From Leptotrichia hongkongensis (GTDB lineage Bacteria > Fusobacteriota > Fusobacteriia > Fusobacteriales > Leptotrichiaceae), in the NCBI RefSeq assembly GCF_007990635.1, contig NZ_AP019846.1, positions 1,674,001-1,738,000 on the forward strand: 64,000 nucleotides of DNA, in the 5' to 3' direction. The notes beneath the pieces were generated by a model. The model had not been told where the DNA came from, made no database searches, and was given only the letters and a program-made list of their open reading frames with translations. Of the stretch, positions 59,887-64,000 are shown piece after piece (position 1 is the first letter of the stretch; every line of letters begins with the position of its first letter). The position numbers were made by a program, and so were the translations under genes.

Positions 59887-60570
59887 TTTTACCTCCTTAG
59901 TATTTTTTTTATTATTAATAACTACACCTTTTACTTTTCTAAAATTTTTAAATTTTGAAATATCAAAAGCCATGTTATTTATAATTAATTTATTTTCTAC
60001 AAATTCTTTCCCTACTTCTTCATCCACAATTTCATCAACAAATCCGTAATCTTTAGCCATTTCCGCATCCATCCAAGTTTCATTATCCATTAATTCAGAT
60101 AAAGTTTCCTTATCAGTTTTTGTTTTATTTAAATATGTTTCAATAATACTGTTTTTAACCTTATCAAGCATTTCAACAGTTTTTTGCATTTCTTGATTGT
60201 TCCCATAAGCAAAAGTAATTGGATTGTGAATCATAAATAAAGCATTTTTAGGCATTCTTACAGTATCACAAGCACTTGTTATAATAGTTGCGGCACTTGC
60301 TGCCAAACCATCAATATTTGCCGTCACTTTAGCTTTGTGATTTTTAAGAGTATTCGCTATTGCTACAGCACTAAATACACTTCCACCTGGACTATTTATA
60401 TGTAAAGTAATATTTTCCACATCTCCAAGGTTTTCTATATCTTGTTTAAATACCTTATCGGATACATCATCCCAATACTCATCACTTCCTATACTCCCAT
60501 AAAGTATAAGTTCCGCCGTTTTTTCTTCCTCATTCTTCACTAGATTCCAAAATTTTAGTTGTTTCGGCAT
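59500..60570 (-). CDS. Head maturation protease, ClpP-type, with C-terminal scaffold region
   Basis: 356 residues. Residues 20-185 are a ClpP-like serine protease: Ser92 in GLAASAATI, His115 in MIHNP, and an Asp near 173 in AKDYGFVDE; the SPGGSVFSA loop is at 60-68. Residues 230-356 are a helical, charged scaffold-like part. GGAGTGG-type ribosome site upstream; the start overlaps the portal gene by 41 bases. Lambda gpC plays the same role with an S49 protease; here the protease is of ClpP type. Confidence 0.88.
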   Translation of the reverse strand: MPKQLKFWNLVKNEEEKTAELILYGSIGSDEYWDDVSDKVFKQDIENLGDVENITLHINSPGGSVFSAVAIANTLKNHKAKVTANIDGLAASAATIITSACDTVRMPKNALFMIHNPITFAYGNNQEMQKTVEMLDKVKNSIIETYLNKTKTDKETLSELMDNETWMDAEMAKDYGFVDEIVDEEVGKEFVENKLIINNMAFDISKFKNFRKVKGVVINNKKNTKEVKMTLDELKNQFPDLYDYVLNEGKKIGKEEERERIKAIDDIGVNNYSDLIENAKYVNPMSASELAINILKKQKEEKAQKLQNIKNESQGNFIPPAANDGTTHGKKEEKQFMGLDIMTIFSKMNKKTEEGK

Positions 60571-62083
60571 TTATTACCACTCCTTTCTCTTTTAATAATT
60601 TATTTTCTTTTGCTAAAATTCTTACATTTTGTTCAAAATCTCCACCATTTAGCTCTGCCGTTTCTCTAGTTCTAGTTGATAATCCATTATTAATTCTTAT
60701 AACAGCAGCATTAGCCTCTTTTAATGGGTCAATTTGCCCTTGCGAAGGTCCATTCCATTGTGACCCACACCAAGCTTTATCTATAAGGAAATCAGTTCCA
60801 TAGTTTTTAAGTTCTACTCTCCCTAATAAATAAGCTTCATTTAACCATTCTTCATAAATTGGTTGAGTAAAGTTTTCAGAAAACCACTCTCGTCTTTTTC
60901 TGAACATTTTCCATGCTTCCAAAAGTGCCGCACGACTTGCTGAATAACTCGCCGTGAAATGCTTAATCAAAAGTTCATACGGAACTTCTAAAGCACTCCC
61001 TATTTGTCTTAAAATACTCGTTACAAATGGGTCAAATTGCGCATTTGGTCTTCCTGGATTAGTGGCTTTTGCTTTTTCTCCTGGATTAAGTGAAGCAATC
61101 ATTCCTGGTGCAAGTTCTATAGTGGTTTCATCTTCTGAATCTACCAGCAAATCATTTTCAACCGCTTCAAGTTCTCCGACATCAGCCCCGCTCGGACTAT
61201 CAGCTTCACTTTCAATAAAAATTGCATACAATCCACTTATAACAGCAGCCATTAATTCTGCTTCAGTATAATTTCCAAGCTGTTTTAAATTTTCGATAAC
61301 TGGTGACAATATTGGGATTCCTCTTACTTGTTCAGGTCTTTCGGTAAAAAGAAGATGGATTATGTTTTTTTGATTCTCACTTCCATAAACTTTAATAAAT
61401 TTTTCTGTTACTGCACCAGTTGCGTCCAATGGATGTTCAGATGAAACATAATAACCTTCAACTCTTCCATTTTTATCTATCTTTACTCCTTCAACTACAC
61501 TTTTATCCGAAATCATATTATTAGGAGTATAAATTCTATCAGGCTCTAAAATTTCTAACTTCAAACTATACGGATTTTTAGGTGTTTCAAAATAATTTAA
61601 TTTTATAAAGCATTCTCCATTTAGTAGCACTGTCAAAAATACAAGTTCTTGAACTTGATAAAAATTCATAGTTCCTAAATTATCAATCTTATCTTTCGAC
61701 CAAAGTTCAAATTCTTTTTCAATCATTTCTTCTACCTTAGCCGCTTCATCATCACTTATCCCTATTGTTTCACTATCAATAGCCGCTTTTAATTTCAAAC
61801 CACTTCCCACAACATTTGTGTTAATGGTTTTCAATGCTCCAGTTGCAACAGAAGTTCCCATATATAAATCTCTTGAACGCTCAATCAATTTCTTACGATT
61901 TTTATAAATATCTTTTTTTACACCGCCCGCAGTACTTTGCCAACCTATCATTGCTTTTTTAGTAGTTGAAGCTCCGTGATTGGAATATCCTGTATTTAAA
62001 ATTTCCAGTTTTCTTCTTGCTTTAAATCTTTCTACTCCTTTTTGCGGATTAAATACTGCCACTAAATTGTCAATTAAATTCAT
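60530..62083 (-). CDS. Portal protein (lambda gpB family)
   Basis: 517 residues. Family features are the NTGYSNHGASTTKKAMIGW region, RERSRDLYMGTSVATGALKT-like sequence (here ERSRDLYMGTSVATGALK), LEILEPDRI near 180 and SALEVPYELLIKHF near 372, followed by ASRAALLEAWKMFRKRREW. It forms the dodecameric DNA entry ring. Lambda-family portals pair with GpA-type terminases, as here. Confidence 0.93.
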   Translation of the reverse strand: MNLIDNLVAVFNPQKGVERFKARRKLEILNTGYSNHGASTTKKAMIGWQSTAGGVKKDIYKNRKKLIERSRDLYMGTSVATGALKTINTNVVGSGLKLKAAIDSETIGISDDEAAKVEEMIEKEFELWSKDKIDNLGTMNFYQVQELVFLTVLLNGECFIKLNYFETPKNPYSLKLEILEPDRIYTPNNMISDKSVVEGVKIDKNGRVEGYYVSSEHPLDATGAVTEKFIKVYGSENQKNIIHLLFTERPEQVRGIPILSPVIENLKQLGNYTEAELMAAVISGLYAIFIESEADSPSGADVGELEAVENDLLVDSEDETTIELAPGMIASLNPGEKAKATNPGRPNAQFDPFVTSILRQIGSALEVPYELLIKHFTASYSASRAALLEAWKMFRKRREWFSENFTQPIYEEWLNEAYLLGRVELKNYGTDFLIDKAWCGSQWNGPSQGQIDPLKEANAAVIRINNGLSTRTRETAELNGGDFEQNVRILAKENKLLKEKGVVINAETTKILESSEE

Positions 62084-62103
62084 ATCACACCTCTCTTTCT
62101 AAC

Positions 62104-62334
62104 TTAAAGATTTCTAGGAACTCCTCTTCTCACTCTTCTTTTTCCAATACTATTTAATTTTTGTAATTCATTTTCCCAATAAGCTCTCCCTTTTCTTATT
62201 TCATCTATTCCCATTCGAGTAAGTTCTCTTGTCCCAATTTTATAGCTTTTTCCTGTTAAAACTGCTCGTTCAGCTTTACCATATTCAACTATCATTTCTA
62301 AAATATATTCTCTTGAATAATTCGATTTTCCCAT
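62104..62334 (-). CDS. Small head-joining protein, GpW/DUF6148-like
   Basis: 76 residues. YGKAERAVLTGKSYKIGTREL followed by MGIDEIRKGRAYWENEL (pieces of one helical hairpin) match the small proteins between terminase and portal in lambda-like head modules. Strongly basic C-terminus (GKRRVRRGV). Starts immediately after the terminase stop. Confidence 0.8.
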   Translation of the reverse strand: MGKSNYSREYILEMIVEYGKAERAVLTGKSYKIGTRELTRMGIDEIRKGRAYWENELQKLNSIGKRRVRRGVPRNL

Positions 62335-64000
62335 TTACTTAATTCCTTTCGACAGTATTTTTCTTTTTCTACTAACTCTCTGTGTTCTTAATCCATTTAA
62401 CAAATCGGTTGAGTACCTAATGTCTAAATCTGGATTAGCAATTCTTAATGCAGCTTGTGCATAATTACGAATATCGAGCGGTTCATTTCTTTTATCTCCT
62501 ACTGTTTTCCACTCGATTTTAGCTTGTCCTTTGCTAAATGTAACAACTTTTATTTCGGACGTAAGTCCTTTAAAATAAATTTCATCATATCCACGCTTAG
62601 GATTGCTTGGATAATGCATATATTTAGCTCCTGGTTCTTTTACTTTAAGATTACTCATTATTGTATCTTTCCCAGTATTAACTCCCAAGACAAATAAGGA
62701 AATTCCTCCTTTATTGTTCTTACTAGGACGCGAAATAAGAGGTCTCCCAGTTTCTCCACTTCCTTTTATTCCAAAAATATTCAACTGTTCTCTTGCTTTT
62801 ACATACCTGTAAACATCATCAGTATGATGCCCACCTGTATCAACACAAGCACAAGCAACCCTTATTTTTTCTCCGTTCTGATAAGAATAATCTTTCAATA
62901 AAATTTGGTCTAATTCATTCCAAACATAAGGCAAAGCAGGATTTCCCATAATAACTTTATAATAAATACCCCAGCTTTCTTCACCTTTTGCCCATCCAAC
63001 GATTTCAACCTCAAGTCTATTGTCTTGAACATCGACACCAGCTGTAAGCACATTGACTTTGTCAGGAATTTCTACTTCCTCATAAGTTCCATCTTCATGA
63101 TTCAAGTATTCGCCGTAATCTTCAGCTCTCGCTTGTATTTCCTCAAAGTTAAATCTTTCAACTTTTTCTTCCCAGCATTCCCCAAGAGCTGTATTAACAA
63201 ATACTTTCATAAGCTGTTCATCACCTTTTGCCGCTTTAAATTTATTAATAATGCTACTCCATTTAGAAAACGGACTATAAAGTTCCGAAATATGAAATCC
63301 TCTTACTTGAAACCTGTCAACTTCACTATTATGTGCTCTCCATTCTCCTTTGATAAGATTTCTTTTCCAATCGTACTCACTAGAAGTTTCCAAACATTTT
63401 TCACATTTGTGTGTCACATCTTCAAACATGATATTTCTCCACTTTAACGTTTGCATTTCTCCACATTTTGGACAAGGCACATAATACTCTTCTTTTGTGC
63501 TGTTCTCGTATTCCAGTTCTACTCTACTTCCACCTTTAATGGTTGGCGTACTTGTAAGCACAATTTTTTTATTCCAAAATGTTTTGGTCCTTTCAATTGC
63601 TAGATTAAGTGGATCACCTTCGCCTTTTACATTAGACGGAAATCTATCAATTTCATCAGCTAATAAAATCCTAATCGGTCTACTTGACAATTCCGCCGCA
63701 GAATTACTTCCAGTCAAAACTATATAACCCCCAGCAAATTCCTTTTGCCTTTTAGTATCCCTTGAATTATCGCTCTCAATTATTTTGTTTCTAAGTTGTG
63801 GAGTACTCAAAATCATATCGTTAAGCCTAGTGCTTGAAAAATCTTGAGCCATATCTTTGGTAGGCATTAAAAACATGATTGGAGCTGGATCATAATCAGC
63901 ATAAAACCCAAATGTATTCATAAGTATTTCAGTTTTAGATAGTTGAGCTCCATACATCATTACAACCTTCTCAGTCCTTTTATCTGATATCGCTCTCATT
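62335..64000 (-). CDS. Terminase large subunit, GpA family (N-terminus outside the window)
   Basis: At least 554 residues, still open at the right edge. The ATG at 63,999 is probably internal, because GpA proteins have a further N-terminal stretch before this point. Walker A-like GAQLSKTE (17-24), Walker B ILLADEID near 110, a zinc-ribbon pair CPKC...CEKC near 180-200, then the nuclease domain beginning VLTAGVDVQDNRLEVEIVGW (about 318). It packages DNA and cuts it. Confidence 0.93.
   Translation of the reverse strand, partial: MRAISDKRTEKVVMMYGAQLSKTEILMNTFGFYADYDPAPIMFLMPTKDMAQDFSSTRLNDMILSTPQLRNKIIESDNSRDTKRQKEFAGGYIVLTGSNSAAELSSRPIRILLADEIDRFPSNVKGEGDPLNLAIERTKTFWNKKIVLTSTPTIKGGSRVELEYENSTKEEYYVPCPKCGEMQTLKWRNIMFEDVTHKCEKCLETSSEYDWKRNLIKGEWRAHNSEVDRFQVRGFHISELYSPFSKWSSIINKFKAAKGDEQLMKVFVNTALGECWEEKVERFNFEEIQARAEDYGEYLNHEDGTYEEVEIPDKVNVLTAGVDVQDNRLEVEIVGWAKGEESWGIYYKVIMGNPALPYVWNELDQILLKDYSYQNGEKIRVACACVDTGGHHTDDVYRYVKAREQLNIFGIKGSGETGRPLISRPSKNNKGGISLFVLGVNTGKDTIMSNLKVKEPGAKYMHYPSNPKRGYDEIYFKGLTSEIKVVTFSKGQAKIEWKTVGDKRNEPLDIRNYAQAALRIANPDLDIRYSTDLLNGLRTQRVSRKRKILSKGIK

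Larger units (their letters stand above)
39630..64000 (-). mobile_element. Prophage, lambda-like head and P2-like contractile tail (incomplete at right edge)
   Basis: A continuous minus-strand run of structural, lysis and accessory phage genes. The order from the right is TerL, GpW-like, portal, protease/scaffold, decoration, capsid, head completion, tail completion, sheath, tube, E/E', tape measure, X, D, V, U, W, J, I, fibre, assembly, endolysin, amidase, holin. The chromosome side ends near 39,630-39,690. I see no integrase, repressor or replication genes, so these must lie beyond 64,000. All reading frames here look intact. Confidence 0.93.

Noticed and set aside
1-64000. CRISPR array, tRNA, rRNA or tmRNA genes
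   Set aside because: No regularly spaced repeats and no cloverleaf-like or rRNA-like sequence noticed in any intergenic gap. Leptotrichia often carries CRISPR-Cas, but not in this window.

Overview
The window is AT-rich and shows a diderm, fermentative bacterium. It carries LptB/LptF/LptG for lipopolysaccharide transport together with a type III glutamine synthetase, a BdhA-type butanediol dehydrogenase and a compact polyamine pathway. I infer Fusobacteriota, most likely Leptotrichia or a close relative. This rests on gene content and composition, not on a marker gene. There is no rRNA, tRNA or CRISPR array that I can see.

Bases 1-39,600 are chromosome, almost all on the minus strand. 1-6.5 kb is an envelope locus: two DUF2207-type proteins, LemA, a DUF3999-like protein and a DUF2339 protein encoded in two pieces. 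6.7-12.3 kb holds the full arginine-to-spermidine route (speD, arginine decarboxylase, speE, speB) with a phage-type GH108 lysozyme gene in the middle. 12.4-19.1 kb has two adjacent frameshifted genes, an AEC transporter, glnA type III and small unknown genes. 19.4-39.4 kb carries bdhA, accDA, an RluA enzyme, rodA, a frameshifted M16 peptidase, lptG/lptF, cvpA, alr, secF/secD, ruvX, alaS, lptB and a two-gene unit that looks like queuosine-precursor salvage (YhhQ-type transporter plus a small radical SAM protein) behind a structured leader.

Bases about 39,690-64,000 are one end of a prophage that runs off the right edge. Its head genes are lambda-like (TerL, GpW-like, portal, ClpP-type protease with nested scaffold, decoration protein, capsid E). 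Its tail is P2-like and contractile (sheath, tube, E/E' chaperones, tape measure, X, D, V, U, W, J, I, fibre). A lysis cassette follows (two lytic enzymes, holin-like protein), then a separate group of small genes at the chromosome junction. No integrase or repressor lies in this part.

The most unusual features are in the prophage. Between baseplate genes V and D sits a self-contained cassette: a perfect-consensus promoter, two 34-35 residue hydrophobic peptides and a convergent short antisense RNA that shares direct repeats with the first peptide's start and stop regions. This is the architecture of a par/Fst-like type I toxin-antitoxin module. Two candidate programmed -1 frameshifts are visible, one in the tail chaperones and one fusing the holin-like protein to a 95-codon reading frame that has no start codon of its own.

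Other points: a 173-bp dispersed intergenic repeat present twice in inverted orientation with compensatory stem changes; a hairpin between the Shine-Dalgarno sequence and start codon of alaS; and several frame breaks, mostly at homopolymer runs, confined to the chromosomal part, which may be assembly errors or real decay.
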